Of a DNA stretch of 64,000 bases, positions 8,612-17,683 are shown in pieces. The notes beneath the pieces were generated by a model that saw only the letters and a program-made list of their open reading frames with translations, was not told the origin of the DNA and did no database searches. The translations under genes and the position numbers were made by a program. Each line of letters starts with the position of its first letter. The first letter of the stretch is position 1. Source of the stretch: GCA-958296115 sp965222445 (GTDB taxonomy: Bacteria > Chloroflexota > Dehalococcoidia > Lucifugimonadales > CAJWER01); assembly GCA_965222445.1 (NCBI GenBank), contig CBDCTY010000002.1, positions 744,001-808,000 of the forward strand, given 5' to 3'.

Positions 8612-9157
8612 TCACGCAGAGCGCCGCACGTTCGCCGGGTTTTCAACGTCCTCCGTCCACTTGGAAGGGTTACCGGCGATGTAGCGCCGGGCTTGGTATA
8701 GCTCATTCTCATTGCGGATAACACGTTCGTAGTAGCTTCTTTGCCACAGACGAGCCTGAAACGGCTCCCAGCCCTTCGTCTTTACACCTCGGATATATGC
8801 GTTCGTAGTCATAGTCTTGAACCACTGCATGATTTTAGGCAGGGGTTCCGCACGTTGTCCACCCGACGGGCGGACACGTGGGTCCGCCCCTACCAGCAGG
8901 ATACCGTGTACGTGATTAGGCATTACTATCGACTCGTCGGAGGCGATCCAGGGGAACTTGGATTCTAGCCGAGCCCACCAGTCCCAAACCATCACTCCTG
9001 CCGCGTTCGCCTGCATCACGGAGTCAACAACCTCTCCGAATAGACAGTCTCGTCCAGAGGTAACTATGGTCAGGAAATACGCTCCAGGTGATGAGTAGTC
9101 GTAATTCGGCAGTCGAAGTCTTCGACGGTTTGGGCGTACGATCGTGTTGTGCTTCAC
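8612..9157 (-). CDS. REP-associated tyrosine transposase (RAYT, Y1_Tnp)
   Basis: This 181-residue protein is a single-domain HUH transposase of the TnpA_REP group, which is thought to cut and spread REP hairpins as single strands. The HUH motif is HVH at residues 82-84 (VMPNHVHGIL) and the candidate catalytic tyrosine is in RSYYERVIR (Y142/Y143). The N-terminus (RRRLRLPNYDYSSPGAYFLTI) and the C-terminal YIAGNPSKW are typical. A REP 20-mer is embedded in frame at 8870-8889 and codes for residues just after the HUH strand (GADPRVRP). The matching REP lies 70 bases past the stop, at 8523-8542. Confidence 0.9.
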   Translation of the reverse strand: MKHNTIVRPNRRRLRLPNYDYSSPGAYFLTIVTSGRDCLFGEVVDSVMQANAAGVMVWDWWARLESKFPWIASDESIVMPNHVHGILLVGADPRVRPSGGQRAEPLPKIMQWFKTMTTNAYIRGVKTKGWEPFQARLWQRSYYERVIRNENELYQARRYIAGNPSKWTEDVENPANVRRSA

Positions 9158-9288
9158 AACGTACCTGTCACCGATTCTGTGTAGCGACCCGAACGGGTGG
9201 ATTCTAGCACAGGATACGCGGTGGGGCCGCAGTTGGCGCGGGTCTAGGGCCGCGTTGTATCATGGCTCCAGGCGAGGCACGGGGATGG

Positions 9289-9331
9289 GTTCCCGCCCCC
9301 GACTTCTCGGGGGCAGGCTCTGCGCGGGAAC
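9289..9331. repeat. Nested hairpin with CAGGCTCTG tail
   Basis: An outer stem GTTCCCGC/GCGGGAAC (9289-9296, 9324-9331) encloses an inner stem CCCCCGA/TCGGGGG (9296-9302, 9307-9313) followed by CAGGCTCTG. The inner hairpin plus tail recurs at 40136-40164 and, with a changed stem, at 53966 and 54199. It lies in the 230-base gap between RAYT and the dehydrogenase gene. Confidence 0.65.
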
Positions 9332-9387
9332 GACGGTTGTGGGCGCCTTGCTGTGGGAATACGGATTAGAGCTGGAGGAGCACGAAA

Positions 9388-10362
9388 GTGAAGAAGCTGG
9401 TGGCGGTCGAGCCTGACAGGGTCGAAGTGGTCGAGGTGGAGACGCCGAGGCCCGCTGACGACGAGGTGCTCGTTAGGGGCGTCCGCTCGCTGCTGAGCCC
9501 GGGCTCGGAGCTGAAGCGGGTGCGCCCCTGGGACTCGCACAGCCGGAAGCGCTGGCCCAACTATGACCTGGGCTACGCGATGACCGGCATCGTCGAGGAG
9601 ATTGGACCCAAGGTCGTGGGACTGGAGCCGGGCGACCGGGTGATGACCAGCGGGCACCATCAGCAATTCGTGGTGGCCAACGGGCCGCTGGTGCTGCCGG
9701 GCCCCGCAACTCCCCTGCCCGACGACATGGATTGGGACATCGCCCCGTTCACCCTGTGGAGCCGCTCGTGCATCAACTGGGTGAACCGCGCGGCGATCCG
9801 CCACCACGAGAGCGTGGTGGTCGTCGGCTGCGGGCTGGTCGGGCTGCTGATGATCATGTGGTCGAGGCTGTCGAACCCGCGGCAGATCATCGCCATCGAC
9901 CTGTTCGAGCGGCGGCGCGGTCTGGCGGCGAGGGTCGGGGCCGACACCGTGCTGGACCCGGCCGAGGTGGACGTGGTGAAGGCGGTGAAGGACCTGACCG
10001 ACGGAGGCGCGGACGTGACGCTCCACTGCGTCGGCGGTACGGGAGGCAAGGCCTTCGAGACGACACAGGAAGTGACACGGAATGGCGGGCGCGCGGTGCT
10101 GATAGGCCACCACTCCGACAGCCTGACCATCCTGCCCCGGAACTTCACCGGCAAGGACCTGCTGGGCGCGAGCGTCGGGTACAACCGGGACCCGCGCTTA
10201 TTCCTGGACGGGATCAAGCTGATATCCGAGGGGAAGCTGCCTGTGGGCGAGATCGTGACCCACAAGGAGCCGTACACGGAGGGCCCGAAGATATACGACA
10301 TGCTCATCAACTCGCCGGACGACTCGGGGGCGATTCTCCTCGAGTGGGACGTGGAGCCGTGA
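9388..10362 (+). CDS. Medium-chain dehydrogenase/reductase family protein
   Basis: This 324-residue protein of the MDR (zinc-type alcohol dehydrogenase) superfamily has a GroES-like N-terminal domain (GYAMTGIVEEIGPKVVGLEPGDRV) and a Rossmann domain (VVVVGCGLVGLLM). The cysteine-rich structural-zinc loop is absent and the segment is shortened, so it may be zinc-poor or zinc-free, similar to MDR proteins related to bacteriochlorophyllide dehydrogenase; the substrate is unknown. It starts at GTG 9388 after a strong GGAGGAG site. Its TGA overlaps the trpB GTG by 3 bases (GTGA), so the two genes are translationally coupled. Confidence 0.85.
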   Translation: MKKLVAVEPDRVEVVEVETPRPADDEVLVRGVRSLLSPGSELKRVRPWDSHSRKRWPNYDLGYAMTGIVEEIGPKVVGLEPGDRVMTSGHHQQFVVANGPLVLPGPATPLPDDMDWDIAPFTLWSRSCINWVNRAAIRHHESVVVVGCGLVGLLMIMWSRLSNPRQIIAIDLFERRRGLAARVGADTVLDPAEVDVVKAVKDLTDGGADVTLHCVGGTGGKAFETTQEVTRNGGRAVLIGHHSDSLTILPRNFTGKDLLGASVGYNRDPRLFLDGIKLISEGKLPVGEIVTHKEPYTEGPKIYDMLINSPDDSGAILLEWDVEP

Positions 10363-11561
10363 GGGCGGGATCGGTCCAGCTGCCGGACTCGTCGGGGCGA
10401 TTCGGGCAATTCGGCGGGCGCTTCGTCCCCGAGACCCTGATGCATGCGCTCGATGAGCTGGACGGATTCTACGAGTCCGTGCGGGGCGACCGCGAGTTCG
10501 AGGAGGAGTACGCCCGGCTGCTGCGGCACTACGTCGGGCGGCCGACGCCGCTGTATCACGCGGCGAACCTGAGCGCCGATCTGGGCGGGGCGCAGATATA
10601 CCTCAAGCGCGAGGACCTGGCGCACACGGGCGCACATAAGATCAACAACGCGCTGGGCCAGGGCCTGCTGGCGAAGCGGATGGGGAAGCGGCGGATCATC
10701 GCCGAGACGGGGGCCGGCCAGCACGGGGTGGCGGCCGCGACCGTGTGCGCCATGCTCGACCTGGAGTGCATCGTCTACATGGGCGAGGAGGACATCCGGC
10801 GGCAGGCCCTCAACGTGTTCAGGATGAAGCTGCTGGGCGCGCGGGTCGAGACGGTGACATCGGGGAGCCGGACCCTGAAGGACGCGATCAACGAGACCAT
10901 CAGGGACTGGGTGACGAACGTCGAGACGACGCACTACATCATCGGGAGCGTGGTGGGACCGCACCCTTACCCCAAGATCGTGCGGGACTTCCAGTCGATG
11001 ATCGGGCGCGAGGCGCGGGCGCAGCTCCTGTCGGACACGGGTCGGCTTCCCGACTACGCGGTGGCCTGCGTGGGCGGCGGCAGCAACGCCATCGGGCTGT
11101 TCCACGACTTCGTGGGCGACGAGAGCGTGAAACTGGTCGGCGTCGAGGCCGGCGGCGACGGGGCGGACACGGACCGGACCGCGGCGACGTTGACCTCGGG
11201 CGAGGTGGGTGTGCTGCACGGCAGCATGTCGTACCTGCTGCAGGACGGCGACGGGCAGATCCGGGAGGCGCATAGCATCTCGGCGGGGCTCGACTACCCG
11301 GGGGTCGGGCCTGAGCACAGCTACCTGAAGGAGACCGGGCGCGCCGAGTACTTCAACGTGACGGACACGCAGGCGCTGGAGGGGTTCGAGCTGCTGTGCC
11401 GGACGGAGGGCATCATCCCGGCGCTGGAGCCTGCGCACGCGCTCTACCACGTGTCGAGACTCGCGCCGACGCTGGGCCGGGACCAGGTCGTGCTGGTGGG
11501 CCTAAGCGGCCGGGGCGACAAGGACATGGGCACGGTCGTCGACGCCTTGGGCGTCGAGTAG
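10359..11561 (+). CDS. trpB: Tryptophan synthase beta chain
   Basis: This 400-residue PLP enzyme catalyses condensation of indole with serine to tryptophan. The PLP lysine is K94 in HTGAHKINNALGQ, followed by the conserved ETGAGQHGVAAA, and the phosphate-binding loop is GGGSNAIG at 239-246. The N-terminus GRFGQFGGRFVPETL is the standard TrpB1 form that normally partners TrpA. The frame extends upstream within the dehydrogenase gene, but GTG 10359 in a GTGA overlap gives the proper start. No trpA or other trp gene follows; 500 bases later a CRISPR-Cas operon begins. Pairing with an MDR dehydrogenase instead of trpA is unusual. Confidence 0.95.
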   Translation: MRAGSVQLPDSSGRFGQFGGRFVPETLMHALDELDGFYESVRGDREFEEEYARLLRHYVGRPTPLYHAANLSADLGGAQIYLKREDLAHTGAHKINNALGQGLLAKRMGKRRIIAETGAGQHGVAAATVCAMLDLECIVYMGEEDIRRQALNVFRMKLLGARVETVTSGSRTLKDAINETIRDWVTNVETTHYIIGSVVGPHPYPKIVRDFQSMIGREARAQLLSDTGRLPDYAVACVGGGSNAIGLFHDFVGDESVKLVGVEAGGDGADTDRTAATLTSGEVGVLHGSMSYLLQDGDGQIREAHSISAGLDYPGVGPEHSYLKETGRAEYFNVTDTQALEGFELLCRTEGIIPALEPAHALYHVSRLAPTLGRDQVVLVGLSGRGDKDMGTVVDALGVE

Positions 11562-12074
11562 GAGTACGCCCGACCCATCTCACCCTCGGCCCTTCGACAA
11601 GCTCAGGGCAGGCTCCAACCCTCTCCCGTCAAGGAGACCCTTGCGTAACTCTCTGAGCTGAGCAGCACAGGGGGTCGGAAACGACGCAACTGGGCGACGA
11701 CGCCAGGAACCCCTCCTACATCTTCACGGAGCCAAGCGTCGGCTACCGTCTGGCAAAGCCTTGAAGAGATCACACTAGCGCATACCGGTCGCTGGCCCAG
11801 ACGAGGCCGGTGGGAGGGTTCAGGTGCAGTCGGAATGGGTCTGGTGGGCCAGAGTTGACTGTAGACAGAACCATCTTCGAGTTGCTGTTTACTATAGCGC
11901 GGTAAGCACCTTGCCACGATGCTCGAACGGTTTGGGTTGCCCACACCTGATTAGGCGACATCGACATCCTCTCCGCCGACGTTGGACTGATCGCCGGAGC
12001 GCTCGCCGTCACAATGGCAATAATCGGACACCACTTCAGGACTCTTGTGATAGGGTTTAAGGCTGAGGAGAAAG
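11562..12074. other. Intergenic region upstream of the cas operon
   Basis: This 513-base gap contains a repeat-like stretch near 11588-11615 (CCCTTCGACAAGCTCAGGGC, a hairpin-forming text common in genomic repeats) and an open stretch of 61 codons at 11951-12136 with a hydrophobic middle that may be a gene remnant. The cas operon promoter probably lies in the last 100 bases; no strong -35/-10 pair is evident. Confidence 0.45.
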
Positions 12075-14486
12075 ATGACCTACGCAGACTACTTCAAGAA
12101 GGCGACGGGGTTCGATCCGTACCCGTACCAGACTAGGCTCGCGGAGGGCGATGGCCAGTTCTCGCTCCTACGAGTCCCGACGGGAGCGGGCAAGACGGAG
12201 GCTGCCATCCTGGGATGGCTGTACCGGCGATCCGGGCACTCGGACGAGGCCGTGCGCGATTCCACGCCCCGCCGACTGTTCTACTGCCTGCCGATGCGGA
12301 CGCTGGTGGAGCAGACAGTGGAGCGGGTCGAGAAGTGGCTTGCGAACCTGGGCATGGCGGACGACGTCGGGGTCGTCACTCTCATGGGCGGGGAGCCGCG
12401 CAGCCAGTGGTACCTGCACCCCGAAAGGCCCTGCATCGTCGTGGGGACTCAGGACATGCTTCTGTCCCGCGCCCTGAACCGCGGCTACGGCATAGGATAC
12501 AACATGTGGCCCGTGGAGTACGGCCTGCTGAACAACGACTGCCTCTGGGTGATGGACGAGGTGCAGCTCATGGCGAACGGCCTGCCTACGTCCACACAGC
12601 TCGCAGGGCTGCGCGGTGAACTGAAGACCTTCGGCCCCGCCCAGAGCATGTGGATGTCGGCGACCGCCCGCCCCGGCTGGCTTGCCACGATAGACCACGA
12701 GGAGCCCAATGAGGGGCAGGTCGTCAAGCTCGGTCGCGACGACTTAGCGGACCTTCGACTGAGTAAGCGCCACAATGCCAGGAAGGTCGTGACGGAAGCT
12801 CCCGTCACGAGCGGCAAGAGCTACACCCGCGACATGGCTGGACTCATTGTAAGGAAGCATGAGCCGGGCACGCTGACGCTGGTGATAGGCAACACGGTCG
12901 AGCGGGCGCAGGAAGTGCACAAGGCGCTGACGAATCCTCGCAGCAAGGTCTCGCTAGACGCTGATGCAGTACTGGTGCACTCGCGCTTCCGTGAGAAGGA
13001 TCGAAAGAAGAAGAACAGGGTCATTACCGAGAAGCCTGAAGGGGCTGGGCTCGTCGTCGTGGCGACGCAGGCGGTCGAGGCGGGGGTGGACATATCGGCG
13101 CGGACGCTGATAACGGAGCTTGCGCCGTGGGCGTCGATGGTGCAGCGGTTCGGGAGGTGCAACCGCGAGGGCAAGTACGAGCGGGGCGACGTCCTGTGGG
13201 TGGACGTGGACAAGGACACGGCTCCATACGAGGCGGAGGACGTTGACAACGCCCGCTCAATCATGGAGTCCCTGGAAGACAAGTCCGTTGGGCCTGCCGC
13301 GCTCGAAGACCTGGGTGACAGGATGAGGGACGCCGACCACCGCGCCGTCATTCGCAGGCGCGATGTGGTGGGCCTGTTCGACACCACGCCCGACCTGTCG
13401 GGAAGCTACTTGGACGTGTCGCAGTACGTCCGGGGGACGGAAGAGACGGGCGTGTCGGTGTTCTGGCGAGAAGAGCCAGCCGAGGATGCGCCGAAGCCGT
13501 GGCATAGCGAGACCGTGAACGTGCCGATTGGCAGCACGAGGGGCGGTCCCAAGGGAATAAAAGACTACTTGGAGGGCGAGCGCGCGGCTTGGAGGTGGGA
13601 TTTTCTGGATAGCGTGTGGAGGCGGATTCAGCCGTGGGAGATATACCCCGGCATGACGTTGATGCTGGACGCGAACCACGGCGGATATGACCCCGATACG
13701 GGATGGGACACTTCCAGCAAAGAGCCTGTTGCTGTCATACAGGAAGACGGGGAGCCGGAGGACGGCCAGGGGTCGGAACCCACCAACACGCAGAAGAAGC
13801 CCGTGACGCTGAGCGATCACTCCCGTCACGTCGAGCATGAGGCAGAGGTGATACTCGATTCGTTGTCGGAGGAGATTGCCGAGGCGGAGATCCGCGACGC
13901 CGTTTCACTGGCGGCGCTGTACCATGACGTGGGCAAGGCGCACTGTGTATTCCAAGAGATGCTGCGAAAGGGGTGCGGGGAGATGCTCGACAAGGAGAAG
14001 CTTTGGGCGAAGAGTCCGGGCAACGGGAAGTTCGATGGGGATCGGCGACACTTCCGACACGAGCTCGGGAGTGCGCTGGCGGTGCTGAAGCACGCGGAAT
14101 TGCCAGAGGGCGAAACGCGAGACTTGGCGGCGTACCTAGCGGCGGCGCATCACGGCAAGGTGAGACTCGGCATAAGGTCGCTGCCAGGGGCGCGAATTAA
14201 CAATAGGGACAGCAACCCGGATGCGGACAAGCTGCTGGGGTATCCGGTATCGGAGCCGGAGACGCTGCCTGAGGTGGACTTGGGCGAGGGGCTGCGTGTC
14301 CCCAAGACGACGCTGGACATGTCCATCGCACAAATGGGAATAGGCGAAGGCGAGCGGCGGTCGTGGCTGGACAGAAGTCTGGCGCTCTTGGAGCGGCTCG
14401 GCCCGTTCAGGCTGGCGTACCTGGAGGCGATAGTGCGGGCCGCGGACATGCGGGCGAGCCGGGGTGAGCAGGAGGCGGCGAAGTGA
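12075..14486 (+). CDS. cas3: Type I-G CRISPR Cas3 (helicase then HD nuclease)
   Basis: This 803-residue effector unwinds and degrades target DNA recruited by Cascade. The helicase comes first: Walker A PTGAGKT at residues 35-41, DEVQ at 161-164 in place of DEAD/DEAH, SATARPG motif III, and QRFGRCNREG motif VI. The HD nuclease follows: H in SRHVEHEAEV, the HD pair at 617-618 (LYHDVGKA), a further H in RHFRHELGSA, and AAAHHGKV. Helicase before HD is the order seen in type I-G (old I-U) and opposite to the usual HD-helicase order. A GAGGAG site precedes the ATG; the stop overlaps csx17 by 4 bases. Confidence 0.95.
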   Translation: MTYADYFKKATGFDPYPYQTRLAEGDGQFSLLRVPTGAGKTEAAILGWLYRRSGHSDEAVRDSTPRRLFYCLPMRTLVEQTVERVEKWLANLGMADDVGVVTLMGGEPRSQWYLHPERPCIVVGTQDMLLSRALNRGYGIGYNMWPVEYGLLNNDCLWVMDEVQLMANGLPTSTQLAGLRGELKTFGPAQSMWMSATARPGWLATIDHEEPNEGQVVKLGRDDLADLRLSKRHNARKVVTEAPVTSGKSYTRDMAGLIVRKHEPGTLTLVIGNTVERAQEVHKALTNPRSKVSLDADAVLVHSRFREKDRKKKNRVITEKPEGAGLVVVATQAVEAGVDISARTLITELAPWASMVQRFGRCNREGKYERGDVLWVDVDKDTAPYEAEDVDNARSIMESLEDKSVGPAALEDLGDRMRDADHRAVIRRRDVVGLFDTTPDLSGSYLDVSQYVRGTEETGVSVFWREEPAEDAPKPWHSETVNVPIGSTRGGPKGIKDYLEGERAAWRWDFLDSVWRRIQPWEIYPGMTLMLDANHGGYDPDTGWDTSSKEPVAVIQEDGEPEDGQGSEPTNTQKKPVTLSDHSRHVEHEAEVILDSLSEEIAEAEIRDAVSLAALYHDVGKAHCVFQEMLRKGCGEMLDKEKLWAKSPGNGKFDGDRRHFRHELGSALAVLKHAELPEGETRDLAAYLAAAHHGKVRLGIRSLPGARINNRDSNPDADKLLGYPVSEPETLPEVDLGEGLRVPKTTLDMSIAQMGIGEGERRSWLDRSLALLERLGPFRLAYLEAIVRAADMRASRGEQEAAK

Positions 14487-16627
14487 GCCACGTACTGGAG
14501 TTGCACGGCTGTGCTCCCGATCCGCTGATGGCCTACCTGAAAGCGCTGGGCATATTCCGCCTGGTGGCCGAACAGCAGGACAAGGACGCCCGCGCCTGGT
14601 GGGAGAACGACACCTTCATGCTAAAGTCTGCGCTCGACAGGGATACGCTGGTGGAGTTCTTCTTGGAGGAATACAAGCCGACGCCCATCGTGTCGCCGTG
14701 GAATGGCGGGAGCGGGTTTTATCCGAAGGACAACTCAAAGGCCATGGACGCCATTCTGGAACTGGAGTCGCCGAGATTCCAACTGTGGAACGCGGTGGTC
14801 CCGATAGCCAGGAAGATCGTGTCGAGTGGTGAAAGGATCGACAAGAAGAAACTCAAGGAATGGACACTCGCTCAGTGTCGGGCCGAGTTTCCTGACGATG
14901 TTTTGGACTGGCTTGACGCAGCGTATGTCCTTACCGCCGGCGGTCCGAAGTTTCCGCCTCTGCTCGGTACCGGAGGCAACGACGGGCGGCTGGAGTTCAG
15001 CAACAACTTCATGCAGAACGTCGTCTCGGCTTTGAATATCGACGAGCGTCGCAATGGTGAAGCAATCGCTCGGAACCGGCTCACCGCGGCCCTGTTCAAA
15101 GAGGGTTCTCCAGAGCTTATGAAGAAGCGGTCGACGGGGTTCTACAATCCAGGCGGCGTCGGGGGGGCCAACGCATCCGTAGGATTCAACGATGAAGCGT
15201 TGACGAATCCTTGGGACTACGTCTTCATGTTCGAGGGAACTATGATGTTCGCCGGGGCTGCCGCCCGCAGGCTGTCGTCGCAGGCATCATCCAAAGCGGT
15301 GTTCCCGTTCACCGTGGACAACTCCGCCGCCGGCTATGGGACGTCCGCGGATGCCGAGTACGGTGACTCTTCAAGGGCGGAGTTCTGGGCGCCGCTATGG
15401 GGCCGACCTGCCAATCTTCAGGAATTGAATCACCTGGTGTCGGAGGGACGCGCCCAGATGGGCCGGAGGCAGGGAACGAACGGCACGGACTTCGCACGAG
15501 CGGTTGCCGGCCTAGGTACAGAGCGCGGCATTTCGCAGTTCGAGCGGTATGGATTCATGGTGCGGAACGGGTTGTCGTACTTGGCCGCCCCGTTGGGCCG
15601 ATTCTACACCCCGAACGATACGGATATGGTGAAGCGGGCCAATCTCGCTAACGTGCTGTTCGACCTGGATGGCTGGTTGGACAGGCTTAGACGCAACGCG
15701 TCCGGCAGCAGGACGCCGGCCGGCCTCCGTACGGTGTTGAGGCAAGTGGAGGGGGCCATCATCGAGTTCTGCCAGCGAGGGAGAGAGCGCGACTTGCAGG
15801 ACGTGCTTGTCGGTGTGGGGCGCGCCGAGCGGTGGTTGTCAAATTCCGGGTTGCGGGAGAATGTGCGACCACTCAATCTTTCGAGCGACTGGGTTGGTCA
15901 TGCCGATGACAACTCTGCCGAGTTCAGACTGGCCCGCGCCATGGCGTCGATCCTCCACGAGCCGATACAGGGAGAACGCAAGGTCGGACCTATCAGGGAG
16001 AACCTGGAGCCCGTGAACACGAGCAGAGGGATTTCATGGCACGGTGACAGCACTTCCTTCGTCTGGAATGCTGGCGACCCCCTCGCCAACATGCTTACCG
16101 TGCTTGAGCGCCGCTGCCTCGATGCGCGAATGCAGACCCTGGATCACCCCCACGCACCCCTGAAGTCCGCATATTCAGCCCAACTAGACGACATCATACC
16201 GTTCCTGAACGGAGACGTGGATGTTCAGCGCGTTGCAGACTTGGCCCTGCCGCTTTCGTTCGTGCGCTATTGGCATCACCAAGAAGGAGAGAATCCGCAA
16301 CAGAACGGGCCCCTCAATGCGCCGTCCGGTTTGCCGGCTGCGTACGCGGCGATGAAGTTGACGCTACTGGCTGGCAAGTTCAATGCGGACCTGGGCATCT
16401 CGATGGAGCCGTCCATGCTGGCAATGCTGCGTGCGGGTAGAGTCAAGGACGCCTATCGGGTAGCGTATCGTCGTCTCACGGCTTCGGGGCTACGGCCCAT
16501 GTCCGACAAGCCGGGCATACCCGACAGGTCCGACATGGGCCGTAGCCTAGCGGCAGCGTTGCTGTTCCCGTTGCACGAGAGTGCATACAATGCCCTCGCC
16601 GAACGCGCCTTGCAGCAAACTCGCTGA
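14483..16627 (+). CDS. csx17: Type I-G CRISPR large subunit Csx17 (Cas8-like)
   Basis: This 714-residue protein is Csx17, the signature large subunit of type I-G, presumed to take the Cas8 role in PAM recognition and Cas3 recruitment. The family N-terminus is clear (LHGCAPDPLMAYLKALGIFRLV), as are the GGSGFYPKDN segment and the LLGTGGNDGRLEFSNNFMQ region. GTG 14483 overlaps the cas3 stop (GTGA) behind a GGAGG site. Position between cas3 and csb1 is canonical. The 3' end carries a long inverted repeat (16488-16547) within the coding sequence. Confidence 0.93.
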   Translation: MSHVLELHGCAPDPLMAYLKALGIFRLVAEQQDKDARAWWENDTFMLKSALDRDTLVEFFLEEYKPTPIVSPWNGGSGFYPKDNSKAMDAILELESPRFQLWNAVVPIARKIVSSGERIDKKKLKEWTLAQCRAEFPDDVLDWLDAAYVLTAGGPKFPPLLGTGGNDGRLEFSNNFMQNVVSALNIDERRNGEAIARNRLTAALFKEGSPELMKKRSTGFYNPGGVGGANASVGFNDEALTNPWDYVFMFEGTMMFAGAAARRLSSQASSKAVFPFTVDNSAAGYGTSADAEYGDSSRAEFWAPLWGRPANLQELNHLVSEGRAQMGRRQGTNGTDFARAVAGLGTERGISQFERYGFMVRNGLSYLAAPLGRFYTPNDTDMVKRANLANVLFDLDGWLDRLRRNASGSRTPAGLRTVLRQVEGAIIEFCQRGRERDLQDVLVGVGRAERWLSNSGLRENVRPLNLSSDWVGHADDNSAEFRLARAMASILHEPIQGERKVGPIRENLEPVNTSRGISWHGDSTSFVWNAGDPLANMLTVLERRCLDARMQTLDHPHAPLKSAYSAQLDDIIPFLNGDVDVQRVADLALPLSFVRYWHHQEGENPQQNGPLNAPSGLPAAYAAMKLTLLAGKFNADLGISMEPSMLAMLRAGRVKDAYRVAYRRLTASGLRPMSDKPGIPDRSDMGRSLAAALLFPLHESAYNALAERALQQTR
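16488..16547. repeat. 16-bp inverted repeat inside csx17
   Basis: GGCTACGGCCCATGTC at 16488-16503 pairs perfectly with GACATGGGCCGTAGCC at 16532-16547 around a 28-base loop. It encodes residues near the Csx17 C-terminus, about 80 bases before the stop. As RNA it would be a very stable hairpin upstream of csb1. Confidence 0.75.
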
Positions 16628-16657
16628 CAACGAGACAAGTTCGTAGGAACAAGACCC

Positions 16658-17677
16658 ATGGAGGTTCGAGACATGATGATTGCTTGGAAGCTGCTAGACG
16701 ACCAGCCACGGCTCCTGATGGAGGCCCACCTGAAGCCCATACAGGGCATGCGGTTCCAGCCGACGGGCTTTCCTGACCTGGGCGCCGCCACGTATGAGGC
16801 TCCCAATGGCAACGGTAAGGTCGATATGGTGCTGGTGGAGTCGGCACAGTCGATGGCAAATCGGCTTGAAGCCGTCTGTTGGGACGAGGCAAGCGGCTCG
16901 CCGCATTCAGCACTCGCGGGGATGCCATATGTGTCGGTGAATCTGTGGGACAGCGGTGACGCCACCAATTCGATCCTGGAGGCCCACAGGCTCAATTCGC
17001 CGTACATCATGCGCGACGAAGGCTTCGCGGACACGCTCCGCGCCAAGGCTGGGATGCCGGGCCGGAAGGAGAAGGAAGAGGTGGGCGAATTCAATCGCGC
17101 CGCCCTTGCTAAGGCAGCGTTCAAGTATGATCCAGGCTCGGTGCTGCACGGAGTGTTCTTGGAGAAGCTGCTTGGTCTTGCTCGCCTTCAGCGATGCCTA
17201 TCCGGGTTCATAGAGGCTCATAATTCCGATGTCGCCGACAGCGGCGGGGTCAAGAACGATCGGATTGCCCCCGCGCCAACGTCACTGAACCAGATCGGAT
17301 TGAAGGTCAGTGCTGCGGAAGGATACGGCAACGTCCCGTTCCACCGAACGGAGTACACTGCCGAATGCATCACGGCCTACTTCAACCTGGACCTGGCGCA
17401 GATTTTAGCCTACGGCTTGGGGGAGAGCGCTGAGCGGTTCCTCATTACGCTGGCGCTGTGGAAGGTACGGAAGTTCCTGGAGACTGGCCTGCGGCTGCGG
17501 ACGGCCTGCGACCTGGACATGGTGGACGACCTCGAGGTGACGCGGCCAGGCGGGTTCGATGTGCCGCCTACGTCGGAACTGGAGGCCGCCCTGTCCGGGC
17601 TGATACAGGCGTGCGCCTCGGATGGACTGTTCGCGGACCCGCCGGTCACGGAGCTCACCTTCAGCAAAGGGAAGTAG
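16658..17677 (+). CDS. csb1: Type I-G CRISPR backbone protein Csb1 (Cas7, GSU0053)
   Basis: This protein of up to 339 residues is the Cas7 backbone subunit that coats crRNA in type I-G Cascade. The family pattern near the N-terminus is explicit: PRLLMEAHLKPIQGMRFQPTGFPDLGAA, seen here in two blocks, with SAQSMANRLE about 40 residues on. ATG 16658 is given, but a GGAGG at 16660-16664 sits 8 bases before a second ATG at 16673, which may be the real start (334 residues). Thirty bases separate it from csx17, and csb2 starts 6 bases after its stop. Confidence 0.93.
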   Translation: MEVRDMMIAWKLLDDQPRLLMEAHLKPIQGMRFQPTGFPDLGAATYEAPNGNGKVDMVLVESAQSMANRLEAVCWDEASGSPHSALAGMPYVSVNLWDSGDATNSILEAHRLNSPYIMRDEGFADTLRAKAGMPGRKEKEEVGEFNRAALAKAAFKYDPGSVLHGVFLEKLLGLARLQRCLSGFIEAHNSDVADSGGVKNDRIAPAPTSLNQIGLKVSAAEGYGNVPFHRTEYTAECITAYFNLDLAQILAYGLGESAERFLITLALWKVRKFLETGLRLRTACDLDMVDDLEVTRPGGFDVPPTSELEAALSGLIQACASDGLFADPPVTELTFSKGK

Positions 17678-17683
17678 CCGGAC

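Noticed and set aside
11951..12136. Open stretch of 61 codons with a hydrophobic centre upstream of and overlapping cas3
   Set aside because: It has no ATG at the start, no ribosome site, and overlaps the well-supported cas3 start; at most a remnant.
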